Assembly (NCBI RefSeq): GCF_002068095.1
Contig: NZ_LWIG01000059.1
Coordinates: 63,739-127,738, forward strand
Length of the DNA stretch: 64,000 bases
Reading direction: 5' to 3'
Origin: Bradyrhizobium sacchari
Lineage (GTDB): Bacteria; Pseudomonadota; Alphaproteobacteria; Rhizobiales; Xanthobacteraceae
The notes beneath the pieces were generated by a model. That model ran no database searches and was not told where the DNA came from. It saw only the letters and a list, made by a program, of their open reading frames with translations. The position numbers and the translations under genes are program-made. Below, in pieces: positions 56,082 to 64,000 of this stretch (positions are counted from its first letter, which is position 1; each line of letters starts with the position of its first letter).

Positions 56082-57232
56082 CTGGCCTCGCTTCCGGTCT
56101 CTTCCATTAGGGCATCGAGTAGCGCGCGCACATCGTTTTCTCCGACATTCAGCGTCAGGGAGATCCGCAGCCGAGCTGTGCCCGCTGGCACGGTCGGCGG
56201 CCTGATTCCGCGAACGTCAAACCCACGAGCCTGCAGCGCCGAGGCCAGTTTTATGGCGCGCGCATTGTCCCCGACAATGTAAGGGACAATCTGGGAATCG
56301 GAGGGACTCCGGCCAGCGCGCAAGCGGATCTCCCGATGTGTGAAGGCGACCAAGCTGGCGAGGCGCTGCAGCCGTTCCGGTTCATCCTTCAAAATTGAGA
56401 GCGCCTCCTGCACGGCAACAGCCAGCAAAGGAGACGGGGCGGTCGCAAAGATGAATGGACGGCAACGGTTGACCATGAAGTCGCGCAGCACCCGGCTTGC
56501 GGTAACGAGGGCACCAGCAGCGCCCAACGCCTTGCCACAGGTATGCACGACAACCAGGTTCTCGCGACCTTCATACGGAGCGGTCAGCCCCCTTCCCTGC
56601 TCGCCGTATACACCAGTGGCATGGGCTTCATCGACCACCAGGAACGCATCATGCCTATCGGCGATGGCGACGAGCTCCTCGAGCGGCGCGAAATCACCGT
56701 CCATGCTGTACAGACTTTCGGCCACGATCCAGACGCGGCCCTTTCCGCCTTTGTCGCGCCAGTCCCGAATTGTGTTTTCGACCGACATCGGGTCGTTGTG
56801 AGCGCTTTCGCGAAACTCGGCTCGTCCGGCCCGTGCGCCTTCGTGAATACTTGCGTGCACGAGCGAATCGAGCACCAGAAGATCGCCCCGTTGCGGCAGC
56901 GTCGTTAGGATGGCAAAATTCGCCATATATCCGGCGCCGAAAAACAGCGTCGTCTCAGCCCCGAAAAAGCGCGCGGCAAATGCTTCGAGACGTTCGTGCT
57001 CGTCGCAGTTCCCGCGCAGCAGCCGTGAACCGCCGGCCCCAATCGGAGTGCCTGCTGCAAGTGCCGTCGACACAGCCTTCTTCATGCGCGGCGCACTTGC
57101 TAGCGCGAGATAGTCATTGGATCCAAAGTCGATCCCGGAACGGGGGGCGAGGAGCCGCAGCCGGTCCTGCTCCTTGAGCGCTCGCAAGGCGGCTTCATAA
57201 ATGGCCAGTGTGCCCTTGCGTGTTGAAGCCAT
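56063..57232 (-). CDS. bioF: 8-amino-7-oxononanoate synthase
   Basis: A 389-residue alpha-oxoamine synthase: [40 protein letters not shown]-type block, [33 protein letters not shown] and the PLP lysine in [16 protein letters not shown] near residue 239. It condenses pimeloyl thioester with alanine. ATG 57232 is used; an adjacent TTG gives one more residue. It lies 90 nt from bioB. Confidence 0.94.
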   Translation of the reverse strand: MASTRKGTLAIYEAALRALKEQDRLRLLAPRSGIDFGSNDYLALASAPRMKKAVSTALAAGTPIGAGGSRLLRGNCDEHERLEAFAARFFGAETTLFFGAGYMANFAILTTLPQRGDLLVLDSLVHASIHEGARAGRAEFRESAHNDPMSVENTIRDWRDKGGKGRVWIVAESLYSMDGDFAPLEELVAIADRHDAFLVVDEAHATGVYGEQGRGLTAPYEGRENLVVVHTCGKALGAAGALVTASRVLRDFMVNRCRPFIFATAPSPLLAVAVQEALSILKDEPERLQRLASLVAFTHREIRLRAGRSPSDSQIVPYIVGDNARAIKLASALQARGFDVRGIRPPTVPAGTARLRISLTLNVGENDVRALLDALMEETGSEARWLGES

Positions 57233-57322
57233 CAATCAATCCCGTGGGCAGAGAGGAGTTCGCGCGAATCGTTCGGTCAGGAGCCAATCGCAAAAAACAC
57301 CCGATGAGGGCCAGCGCCGGGC

Positions 57323-58411
57323 TCAGGGCCACCCGGTCTGAACGTCGTCATGAGCTGGCGCAGGCTGTCCCCTAACCGGTTGCATTTGGTCGAGATTGGA
57401 TTTGATACCGAGCCGCCCCAGCAGCCCGGCGTCGCGGTCGCGCTGCGGGTTGCGCGTGGTCAGCAATACGTCCCCGATGAAGATCGAGTTGGCACCGGCA
57501 AGGAAGCAGAGTGCCTGCAATTCATCGGTCATGTACTGCCGTCCGGCGGAGAGCCGGACCACGCTTCTTGGCATCATGATGCGCGCTACCGCAACGAGAC
57601 GCACCACATCGATGGGATCCGGTCGTTCCGCGCTGACGTTGACAGGCACGCCCTTGACCTCATTCCAGAGATTGATGGGAACACTCTCCGGGTGAACGGT
57701 CATGTTGGCGAGCAGCACCAGCATGCCAAGTCGATCGGTTGTCTGCTCGCCCATGCCGATGATCCCGCCACAACAGACCTTGATTCCAGCCGCGCGCACG
57801 TGGTCTAGCGTTGCGATGCGGTCCTGCAAGGTGCGGGTGGTGATGATCTTATCGTAGTGCTCAGGCGAGGTGTCGATATTGTGATTGTAGAAGTCGAGAC
57901 CGGCGTCCCGCAGCCGCTCGGCCTGCGATGGCGTCAGCATGCCGAGCGTGACGCACGTCTCCATGCCAAGCCTCTTGACTGCGCTGACCATCTCGCAGAC
58001 CCGGTCGAGGTCGCGATCCTTCGGATTGCGCCAAGCGGCCGCCATGCAGAAGCGCGCTGCGCCGGCATCCTTGGCACGCCGCGCCGTCGCGATCACGTCC
58101 GCCTTGTCCATCAGGCGGGTTGCCTTTAATCCGGTCTCGTAGTGGGCGCTCTGCGAGCAATAGCCGCAATCCTCTGGGCAGCCGCCGGTCTTAATGCTGA
58201 GTAGACTAGCCGTCTCCATAAGGTTTGGGTCGAAGTGATGGCGGTGAGTGGTCTGAGCGCGAAACACCAAGTCGGAAAACGGCAGGCCATACAACGCCTC
58301 CGTCTCGGCGCGTTTCCAATCATGACGCACGAGTGCGATTTCGCGGTCATCGTTCGGCTTTGCGCACGCGGTATCGGGCGCCTGAATCGTAATGCTTCCA
58401 ATTGCGGCCAT
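57323..58411 (-). CDS. bioB: biotin synthase
   Basis: A 362-residue radical SAM enzyme. The [4Fe-4S] motif is [14 protein letters not shown] near residue 78; [48 protein letters not shown] and the [2Fe-2S]-linked RLSAGRQYM follow. It inserts sulfur into dethiobiotin. The gene starts only 46 nt after the SSADH gene, so it can belong to the long upstream unit. Confidence 0.95.
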   Translation of the reverse strand: MAAIGSITIQAPDTACAKPNDDREIALVRHDWKRAETEALYGLPFSDLVFRAQTTHRHHFDPNLMETASLLSIKTGGCPEDCGYCSQSAHYETGLKATRLMDKADVIATARRAKDAGAARFCMAAAWRNPKDRDLDRVCEMVSAVKRLGMETCVTLGMLTPSQAERLRDAGLDFYNHNIDTSPEHYDKIITTRTLQDRIATLDHVRAAGIKVCCGGIIGMGEQTTDRLGMLVLLANMTVHPESVPINLWNEVKGVPVNVSAERPDPIDVVRLVAVARIMMPRSVVRLSAGRQYMTDELQALCFLAGANSIFIGDVLLTTRNPQRDRDAGLLGRLGIKSNLDQMQPVRGQPAPAHDDVQTGWP

Positions 58412-58457
58412 TGCTGCACTTCCTTACACGAGATCAGTCAGAATCGAGGAGGCGGCT

Positions 58458-59915
58458 TCAATTGAGGCCGCCGATATGGAAGGTCTTCATTTCCAGATAT
58501 TCCTCGATGCCGACCTGAGCCCCCTCTCGACCAAGCCCCGACTGCTTTACCCCGCCGAAGGGTGCGACCTCCGTCGAGATCAGCCCCGTGTTCAGGCCGA
58601 CCATGCCAAATTCGAGCGCCTCGCCGACACGCCAAGCACGCTTGAGACTCTCGGTGTAGAAATAGGCGGCCAATCCGAAAGGCGTCCCATTGGCAATCGC
58701 GATTGCCTCCTCTTCCGTCTCGAAACGGAAGAGCGGTGCCACGGGACCGAAGGTTTCCTCACTTGCAAGTTGCATCTGCGTCGTTGCGCCGGTCAAGACG
58801 ACAGGCGCGACATATTGCGTGCCCGGCGGCAGAACGTGCCCCTTAGTGGTGGCCTTCGCGCCCTTCGCGAATGCATCTTCTAGATGGCGATTGATCTTGA
58901 CCACGGCCGCTTCGTTGATCATTGGACCGATCGAGACGCCAGGCTGCGTACCGTCACCGACCGTCATCGTGTTTACGCGGGCGCTCAGCTTTTCCGCGAA
59001 CACATCATAGATGCCGGCCTGCGCCAGAATGCGGTTCGCGCACACGCAGGTTTGACCGCCATTGCGAAATTTTGAAACGATAGCTCCCTCAACTGCGGCG
59101 TCGAGATCGGCATCGTCGAATACGATAAATGGCGCATTGCCGCCGAGCTCGAGAGAGAGCCGCTTCACACTGTCGGCTGCGCCTCGCATCAGTATGGACC
59201 CGACGCGCGTCGATCCGGTGAACGAGATCTTTCGAACCGTCTCATTCTGCAGCAGCTCGTTGCCAATTTCTGTCGGCATACCTGTAACAATATTGACGAC
59301 GCCCGATGGTATTCCGGCTCGCTCCGCTAGTAAACCAAGCGCGATTGCGGAGTAGGGGGTGAATTCCGATGGCTTGATGACGACTGTACAACCTGCTGCC
59401 AGCGCGGGGGCGACCTTTCTCGTGATCATGGCGTTTGGAAAATTCCACGGAGTGATAATGCCGCAAACGCCGACCGGCTCCTTCAGCACCACGATACGGC
59501 GATCAGCTGTCGGAGACGGAATCGTATGGCCTCCGATGCGCCGAGCCTCTTCCGCGAACCATTTCACAAAGGACGCACCGTATCGTATTTCGCCTCGCGC
59601 TTCGTCCAGCGGCTTGCCCTGCTCCAACGTGAGAAGTTGCGCGAGATCTTCCAGATTTTCGATCATGAGCCTGTGCCAGGCCTCCAGCAAGGCCCCACGC
59701 TCGGCATGTGTTTTCCGCTTCCACGGTCCGAAGGCACGTTCGGCGGCTTCGATCGCGGACCGCGTTTCGGCACGCGACATATCTGGGACAGTACCGATCG
59801 CCTCCCGCGTGGCGGGATTCATGACCGCAATCGTATTTCCTGTAGCTGCGCCGATCCACTTACCGTCAATCAGGGCAGCCTGAACTAGCAGATTGCCATA
59901 GCGTTGATGCTTCAT
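58458..59915 (-). CDS. gabD: succinate-semialdehyde dehydrogenase (NAD(P)+)
   Basis: A 485-residue aldehyde dehydrogenase close to GabD. It has PATREAIGTVPDM, TPWNFPNAMITRKVAPALAAGCTVVIKPSE (cofactor), SFTGSTRVGSILM, the general base in LELGGNAPFIVFDDADLD, the catalytic cysteine in NGGQTCVCANRI near residue 290, and the C-terminal FGGVKQSGLGREGAQVGIEEYLE. ATG 59915 with GGAG eight nt upstream is preferred over ATG 59921; the frame stays open to 60164 without similarity. It would oxidise succinate semialdehyde from GABA to succinate. Confidence 0.88.
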   Translation of the reverse strand: MKHQRYGNLLVQAALIDGKWIGAATGNTIAVMNPATREAIGTVPDMSRAETRSAIEAAERAFGPWKRKTHAERGALLEAWHRLMIENLEDLAQLLTLEQGKPLDEARGEIRYGASFVKWFAEEARRIGGHTIPSPTADRRIVVLKEPVGVCGIITPWNFPNAMITRKVAPALAAGCTVVIKPSEFTPYSAIALGLLAERAGIPSGVVNIVTGMPTEIGNELLQNETVRKISFTGSTRVGSILMRGAADSVKRLSLELGGNAPFIVFDDADLDAAVEGAIVSKFRNGGQTCVCANRILAQAGIYDVFAEKLSARVNTMTVGDGTQPGVSIGPMINEAAVVKINRHLEDAFAKGAKATTKGHVLPPGTQYVAPVVLTGATTQMQLASEETFGPVAPLFRFETEEEAIAIANGTPFGLAAYFYTESLKRAWRVGEALEFGMVGLNTGLISTEVAPFGGVKQSGLGREGAQVGIEEYLEMKTFHIGGLN

Positions 59916-60069
59916 GTCCATAACTCCGCTCGTCGTGTTGGAGGGCCGCATTTGCTGCGGCAGTGGTAAATTCGTCAGGCTTTTTGCGGAACGCCGCCGA
60001 TGTCTAAAGCTGTCGGGCTTTCGAATTGGATCCAGGGAGCAAACCCGCAAAGGTTTGCATTTGAATGCG

Positions 60070-61440
60070 CTAGAAGCGGCTAGCCTCCAGCGCGCCGCCG
60101 GCCATCCAGCTCTCCAACCAGGCTGTGTGGAAAGCGCCCTCACCCACGTCATTATCCCTGGCAAGTGCCTTATGTAGCGGCACTGTCGTGTGGATCCCCT
60201 CTACCTTGAGACTATTCAACGCGGTCTGCAGGGTGACGATTGCGGCGCGACGATCCGGTGCCCAGACAATCAACTTACCGACAAGAGAGTCGTAATAGGG
60301 CACTATCCGATAGCCTTCGAACAGCAGCGTATCGAAGCGGATATTGCTGCCTTCCGGTGGGCTATATGTTGCCACCAAGCCGGGCGAGGGCATGAACATC
60401 TTGGCCGGATTCTCGGCGTTGATACGCACTTCGATCGCGTGACCGGTTTGCGTGATGTCACCCTGTCCGAACCACAATCGCTCGCCCCCGGCGATCCTGA
60501 GCTGGGCCTGCACAACATCAATTCCCGTGATTGCCTCGGTGATTGGATGTTCCACCTGGATCCGGGTGTTCATTTCGATGAAGAAGAACTCCTGAGTCTT
60601 GCTGTCGTAGAGGTATTCAAGCGTACCTGCATTGCGGTAGTTCACCCGCCTTGCGAGTAGAACAGCTGAAGCACCAAGGGCATCGCGGACCGACCTCGGC
60701 AGCATAGCCGCAGGTGCCTCCTCCCACACCTTCTGGCGCTTGCGCTGAAGCGAGCATTCCCGCTCGAACAAATGCACGACGTCTGTGCCGTCCCCCAACA
60801 CCTGCACCTCGATATGGCGTGCATGCTGGATGTACCGCTCCATGTACAAACCGTCGTCGCCGAAGGAAGCACGCGCTTCCGCCATGGCCTGCGGCACCAG
60901 TTTTTCCAGGCTGGCCTCGTCCTCCACGATACGGATGCCGCGACCGCCTCCGCCGGCGCTCGCTTTGATCATGACAGGATAGCCTATGCGGGCGGCCTGT
61001 CGGCGCGCATCGGCGAGGTCACCGATCCGGCCGTCACTTCCTGGAACGACGGGAACGCCCGCTGCCACGGCCTCAGCGCGCGCCATTGCTTTGTCGCCCA
61101 TCTTTGCGATCGTTGCCGCGTCCGGACCTACAAACGTGATCCCTGCCGCCTCTACAGCTGAGACGAACCGCGGGTTCTCGGACAAGAAGCCGTAGCCCGG
61201 GTGCACCGCGTCGGCGCCACTTGCCTTGATTGCCTGAACGATCGCCTCCACGTCCAGATAAGACTTCGCGGCTTGCGGTGGACCGATCACGACCACCTCG
61301 TCGGCCAGACGGCAAGCAAGCGAGTCCAGGTCCGCCTCGCTTGCAGCCTGAACGGTCCGAATCCCCAAGGCCTTTGCCGCCTTGTTAATTCGCACGGCAA
61401 TTTCGCCGCGATTGGCGATGAAGAGCGACTTGATAGCCAT
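60070..61440 (-). CDS. biotin carboxylase (AccC-like)
   Basis: A 456-residue ATP-grasp enzyme: SLFIANRGEIAVRI, AVHPGYGFLSENPRF, the glycine-rich KASAGGGGRGIRIV near residue 160, MERYIQHARHIEVQVLGD, ECSLQRKRQKVWEEAP, and catalytic EMNTRIQVEHPITEAITGIDVVQAQL. It carboxylates biotin on a carrier protein using bicarbonate and ATP. It lies 6 nt from the carrier gene and beside PxpB/PxpC-like genes, so it is probably dedicated to that enzyme and not to acetyl-CoA carboxylase. Confidence 0.93.
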   Translation of the reverse strand: MAIKSLFIANRGEIAVRINKAAKALGIRTVQAASEADLDSLACRLADEVVVIGPPQAAKSYLDVEAIVQAIKASGADAVHPGYGFLSENPRFVSAVEAAGITFVGPDAATIAKMGDKAMARAEAVAAGVPVVPGSDGRIGDLADARRQAARIGYPVMIKASAGGGGRGIRIVEDEASLEKLVPQAMAEARASFGDDGLYMERYIQHARHIEVQVLGDGTDVVHLFERECSLQRKRQKVWEEAPAAMLPRSVRDALGASAVLLARRVNYRNAGTLEYLYDSKTQEFFFIEMNTRIQVEHPITEAITGIDVVQAQLRIAGGERLWFGQGDITQTGHAIEVRINAENPAKMFMPSPGLVATYSPPEGSNIRFDTLLFEGYRIVPYYDSLVGKLIVWAPDRRAAIVTLQTALNSLKVEGIHTTVPLHKALARDNDVGEGAFHTAWLESWMAGGALEASRF

Positions 61441-61446
61441 GACGAG

Positions 61447-61692
61447 CTACTCCAATTCAGCAATGGCTTGATCGGCGTCGACGGTGTCGCCATCCTGCGC
61501 CAAAAACCGAGCGAGCGTGCCGGCAACGTCCGCCTCAACCGGAAAGAAGGATTTCATCGCTTCAATGAGCCCGATCGTTTCGCCGGCCGCGACGGGATCA
61601 CCTTCCTGCTTGAACGGAGCGGCGTCCGGGGAGGGTTTGCGATAGAAAAGACCTGGCAGGGGCGCCAGAACTTGTTTGACCATGTCGGACAT
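61447..61692 (-). CDS. biotin carboxyl carrier protein
   Basis: An 81-residue biotinyl-lipoyl domain with no N-terminal extension. The biotinylation lysine lies in IEAMKSFF near residue 46, where most carriers have EAMKM. PLPGLFYRKPSPDAAPF and GDPVAAGETIGLIE match AccB-type thumbless/short carriers. GAAGAGG precedes the ATG. It transfers carboxybiotin from the adjacent carboxylase to the PxpB/PxpC-like carboxyltransferase. Confidence 0.9.
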   Translation of the reverse strand: MSDMVKQVLAPLPGLFYRKPSPDAAPFKQEGDPVAAGETIGLIEAMKSFFPVEADVAGTLARFLAQDGDTVDADQAIAELE

Positions 61693-61708
61693 TTCCTCTT
61701 CTTAAGGA

Positions 61709-62683
61709 TCAGGCGTTTACAAGAATTTCGCGCACGCAACGTTCAGCAATTTGCTTGGCCATGCGTTGAGCTTCCGCGACGCTGACGAGCCGGAAGTGCA
61801 GGTGCTCCCCGGGCCTCGCCTGACCCAACTTCCAGAATGCAGCTGAGGGAACCGTATAGGGGTTGATGAAGCCTCCCATTGAGGGACCGTCATTCACCAG
61901 TATGATAGGCGTTTGGCCGGCGAGATTGATCGCTCCCAAAGGATAACCGTGATCGATAATGTTGGACGGTAACGATCCGTGTTCTTTCGGCTTGTTGTAA
62001 GCCTTCTCTGTGAACGTCCATTCGGGGCCTTGCAGGCGGAAGCCGGTGCGATCCGACTTGGCGGAAAGTGTCCACGCCGAGCTCAGAAAGCGCTTCTTAC
62101 CAGCATCGTCGATCCAGTCATCATTTGGCCCCGCGCAGACCTCGATCGTCCACGTTCGGTCTGTGCGGATGTCAGGCCTATGCTCGTTGGGAACCAAGAG
62201 GCCGGGGGTCCCTCTCCCTTCAGCAACTGGCAAGTCCTGTCCGGCCTTGATGGAATGGCCATCTATGCCGCCGACGCCAGCTTTGTTGAAGGTGGAGCGC
62301 GAACCAAGCCTTTCCTCATTCGCGAACCCACCAGCGACCGCGATGTAGGCACGGCCACCGACACGAGCTGCCCCTAGGGCAAGTGTCTGCCGCGCTCTTA
62401 CGGCGACCGACTGCCACATGGGGAATGGCTCGCCATCGAGTGCCGGGCGCATGTCTGCACCCGTAACGGCGATCACGGTGTCAGCATCGAAGAAAAGCGT
62501 AGGCCCTAGGAACTGGCATTCAAGGCCCGCAGCTCCGGGCTGATTGCCGACGAGCACGTTCGCGAAGCGGAATGACCAGCTATCCATAGGACCAGAGGGT
62601 GGAAAGCCTTGATTCCAATATCCGATGCGGCCTGGATAGTCTTGGATCGATGTTTCAAGTCCGGCTTTCAAGACCTTGATCAT
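61709..62683 (-). CDS. biotin-dependent carboxyltransferase-type protein, PxpC/AHS2 family
   Basis: A 324-residue protein of the allophanate hydrolase subunit 2 (KipA/PxpC) family: VLKAGLETSIQDYPGRIGY at the N-terminus, GPMDSWSFRFANVLVGN, GADMRPALDGEPFPMWQS, AYIAVAGGF and PIILVNDGPSMGGFINPYTV. With AHS1 it forms the carboxyltransferase-like part of urea carboxylase and 5-oxoprolinase (PxpABC). The start overlaps the pxpB-like stop (ATGA). Beside a biotin carboxylase and carrier it suggests a split-subunit urea-carboxylase-like enzyme. Confidence 0.88.
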   Translation of the reverse strand: MIKVLKAGLETSIQDYPGRIGYWNQGFPPSGPMDSWSFRFANVLVGNQPGAAGLECQFLGPTLFFDADTVIAVTGADMRPALDGEPFPMWQSVAVRARQTLALGAARVGGRAYIAVAGGFANEERLGSRSTFNKAGVGGIDGHSIKAGQDLPVAEGRGTPGLLVPNEHRPDIRTDRTWTIEVCAGPNDDWIDDAGKKRFLSSAWTLSAKSDRTGFRLQGPEWTFTEKAYNKPKEHGSLPSNIIDHGYPLGAINLAGQTPIILVNDGPSMGGFINPYTVPSAAFWKLGQARPGEHLHFRLVSVAEAQRMAKQIAERCVREILVNA

Positions 62684-63561
62684 GTCGATACACGCGCGTT
62701 GTTGGCCCCGCCCACCTTCGAGACCCAGTTGTTGTAGTTACGGACCGCGAACTTCTGGTATTCCACGATCGTGTAGTCGTAGCACCCCTCCTTCACCGCG
62801 ACCTCAGCGTCGTCGTATTCCTCGCGTGAGACTGGAACGAACTTGATGCGATCTCCTGGACGAAAGAGGCACAGACTTCCCTCGAAAGCCGGGCGTTTGC
62901 CAGTCGGATCCCAGATTGGCACCGGCGTGCGCGCAAAGATCTGGTAGCCGCCGGGCGTGGCGACAGGATAGATGGAGTTTGCCGCGCCGCCCAATCCAAC
63001 CGCCCCCTCCGGCGTGTCCGTCCGCGGAGGGTTGTATTTGGGGGCCGTCAGACGCGCCCGCGGGTCGAGCGCCATCAAGAAAGGCAGCCCCGGCCAGAAG
63101 CCCAGTGATGCAACCCAATACTCCGAGGACGAGTGAAGCCGAACGAGATGGTTGGTATCCTTAAGGCCATTTTGCTGCACCAGCAGCTCGGGATCTGGCA
63201 CCTTCCTCGCGATCTTCGCGCAGTAGTCTTCGACACAAGCCTTCGTCCACGGATCGAGGTAGAGGGTCGGCAGGTAGAACAGCCGGCTTTCCAATTCGAT
63301 ATCGTCCGATGAGCCCAGAGAGCCCAAAAGCCGAGAGAACTCGCGCACTACATCATCATAACCGATCAGCGTCGGCTCATAATGAACGAGAAGCGAAGCA
63401 AAGCAAGGCGCCGTTTCGATGACGCCCTTCACCTTTGCCTCCGCAGCCGCTGATGCCAGGCCTTGTGCCGTGAAGTTGAGATCGAGATTCATCTCGTTAC
63501 CAAACTCAATCAGCAGATATCGGTCGCCAGCAGGCAGACACTTTGGCTGTTCGTAAATCAC
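62680..63561 (-). CDS. carboxyltransferase subunit, PxpB/AHS1 family
   Basis: A 293-residue AHS1-family protein. GTG 63561 has a perfect GAGGAGG five to seven nt upstream and is preferred over TTG 63585, which overlaps the aminotransferase stop. Motifs are PAGDRYLLIEFGNEMNLDLN, IETAPCFASLLVHYEP, YWVASLGFWPGLPFLMALDPRA, and GAVGLGGAANSIYPVATPGGYQIFARTPVPIWDP, the last being the diagnostic AHS1 block. It pairs with the AHS2 protein at 61709-62683. At nearly 300 residues it is longer than short PxpB proteins and closer to the urea-carboxylase version. Confidence 0.87.
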   Translation of the reverse strand: MIYEQPKCLPAGDRYLLIEFGNEMNLDLNFTAQGLASAAAEAKVKGVIETAPCFASLLVHYEPTLIGYDDVVREFSRLLGSLGSSDDIELESRLFYLPTLYLDPWTKACVEDYCAKIARKVPDPELLVQQNGLKDTNHLVRLHSSSEYWVASLGFWPGLPFLMALDPRARLTAPKYNPPRTDTPEGAVGLGGAANSIYPVATPGGYQIFARTPVPIWDPTGKRPAFEGSLCLFRPGDRIKFVPVSREEYDDAEVAVKEGCYDYTIVEYQKFAVRNYNNWVSKVGGANNARVST

Positions 63562-63581
63562 AAACCCCTCCTCGCTGACCG

Positions 63582-64000
63582 TCAACTAAGGTTCTCGGCG
63601 GATCGCCATTGGGCTGCATCGTCGAGCGCATCGCTCAGACGGGCGACCAATTCGTGCACCTGATCCTCATTGATGATGAGTGGAGGGCACAGGGCGATCG
63701 TGTCGCCGATCGCGCGCACGATGAGGCCGTGGTTTTGGGCCGCCACAAACGCCATTGCTCCAAGCTTGCCGGCGGCGCCAAAAGGACGACGTGTTTTCTT
63801 GTCGGAGACAAGTTCAATCCCGGCTATTAGCCCTGCTCCTCTCACTTCGCCTACAAGCGGATGTTCGCTAAGCTCGCCAAGCCGAGTCTGAAGAATTCGC
63901 CCCATACGCGCGGCGTTTCCAACGAGATCGCGCTCTTCGATGATCTCGAGATTTTCCAAAGCTACCGCGGTCGCAACAGGATGTCCTGACGCAGTAAACC
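63582..64000 (-). CDS. class III aminotransferase, C-terminal part
   Basis: The frame is open from the right edge to the stop at 63582, giving 139 residues. It reads FTASGHPVATAVALENLEIIE, the usual segment after the PLP-phosphate threonine, then LVGEVRGAGLIAGIELV, HGLIVRAIGDTIALCPPLII and an amphipathic C-terminal helix. This fits GABA/beta-alanine/putrescine-type omega-transaminases. The catalytic lysine lies outside the window. It heads the visible ten-gene unit and would supply succinate semialdehyde for gabD if its donor is GABA. Confidence 0.85.
   Translation of the reverse strand, partial: FTASGHPVATAVALENLEIIEERDLVGNAARMGRILQTRLGELSEHPLVGEVRGAGLIAGIELVSDKKTRRPFGAAGKLGAMAFVAAQNHGLIVRAIGDTIALCPPLIINEDQVHELVARLSDALDDAAQWRSAENLS

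Noticed and set aside
1-64000. nod boxes, tts boxes, tRNA genes and CRISPR arrays
   Set aside because: I looked for these because of the symbiosis-island context and saw no convincing match by eye; a motif scan would be needed to exclude weak ones.

Overview
The window looks like accessory DNA of a rhizobial alphaproteobacterium, most likely part of a Bradyrhizobium-type symbiosis island (Mesorhizobium is the alternative). The reasons are the patchwork of intact operons separated by gene-poor DNA, many truncated or frameshifted genes, IS remnants, a decayed module typical of symbiosis integrative and conjugative elements (ICEs), and two good RpoN (-24/-12) promoter matches. No nod, nif or fix gene, rRNA, tRNA or CRISPR array is visible, so the genus is an inference.

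Left part (1-13 kb). A TauD-type dioxygenase runs off the left edge and has a close paralogue at 41.8 kb. Next come two paralogous methyltransferases, two PLP aminotransferases (one with a missing C-terminus), a stub of a phosphatidyltransferase and an amidohydrolase, possibly a small-molecule cluster. At 8.8-10.7 kb a single protein joins a thioredoxin domain, a HAD-like domain and a UbiA-type prenyltransferase behind a near-perfect RpoN promoter. It is followed by a polytopic membrane protein whose 3' end meets a truncated PQQ dehydrogenase.

Sugar and phosphorus region (13-34 kb). On the minus strand lie a frameshifted GH127 arabinofuranosidase, an OprB porin, an alpha/beta hydrolase and a ugp-like ABC importer with a glycerophosphodiesterase and a GntR regulator. 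A ~100 bp repeat lies in front of the GH127, porin and binding-protein genes; in at least two cases it sits directly behind a GntR gene or GntR remnant. Divergent from the importer is a complete C-P lyase operon (phnMGHIJKL, DUF1045) ending in a frameshifted phnN, followed by a LysR gene.

Mobile region (35-45 kb). Decayed traF, DUF2840 and repA genes sit next to an AlpA/RdfS-like excisionase, a DUF6499-DUF2285 gene that needs a +1 frameshift (FseA-like), and a short DUF2285 protein (QseM-like). An IS1182-type remnant, a hexanucleotide repeat, the second TauD gene and a complete IS630-family element follow.

Right part (45-64 kb). An operon pairs an SfnG-type flavin monooxygenase and an acyl-CoA-dehydrogenase-like monooxygenase with a complete HAAT-type (Liv) importer, which suggests use of an organosulfur compound. 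Last is a ten-gene minus-strand run: class III aminotransferase, PxpB-like, PxpC-like, biotin carrier protein, biotin carboxylase, succinate-semialdehyde dehydrogenase, bioB, bioF, bioD, bioA. I read it as a biotin-dependent amide or lactam carboxylase feeding a GABA-to-succinate route, with its own cofactor synthesis.
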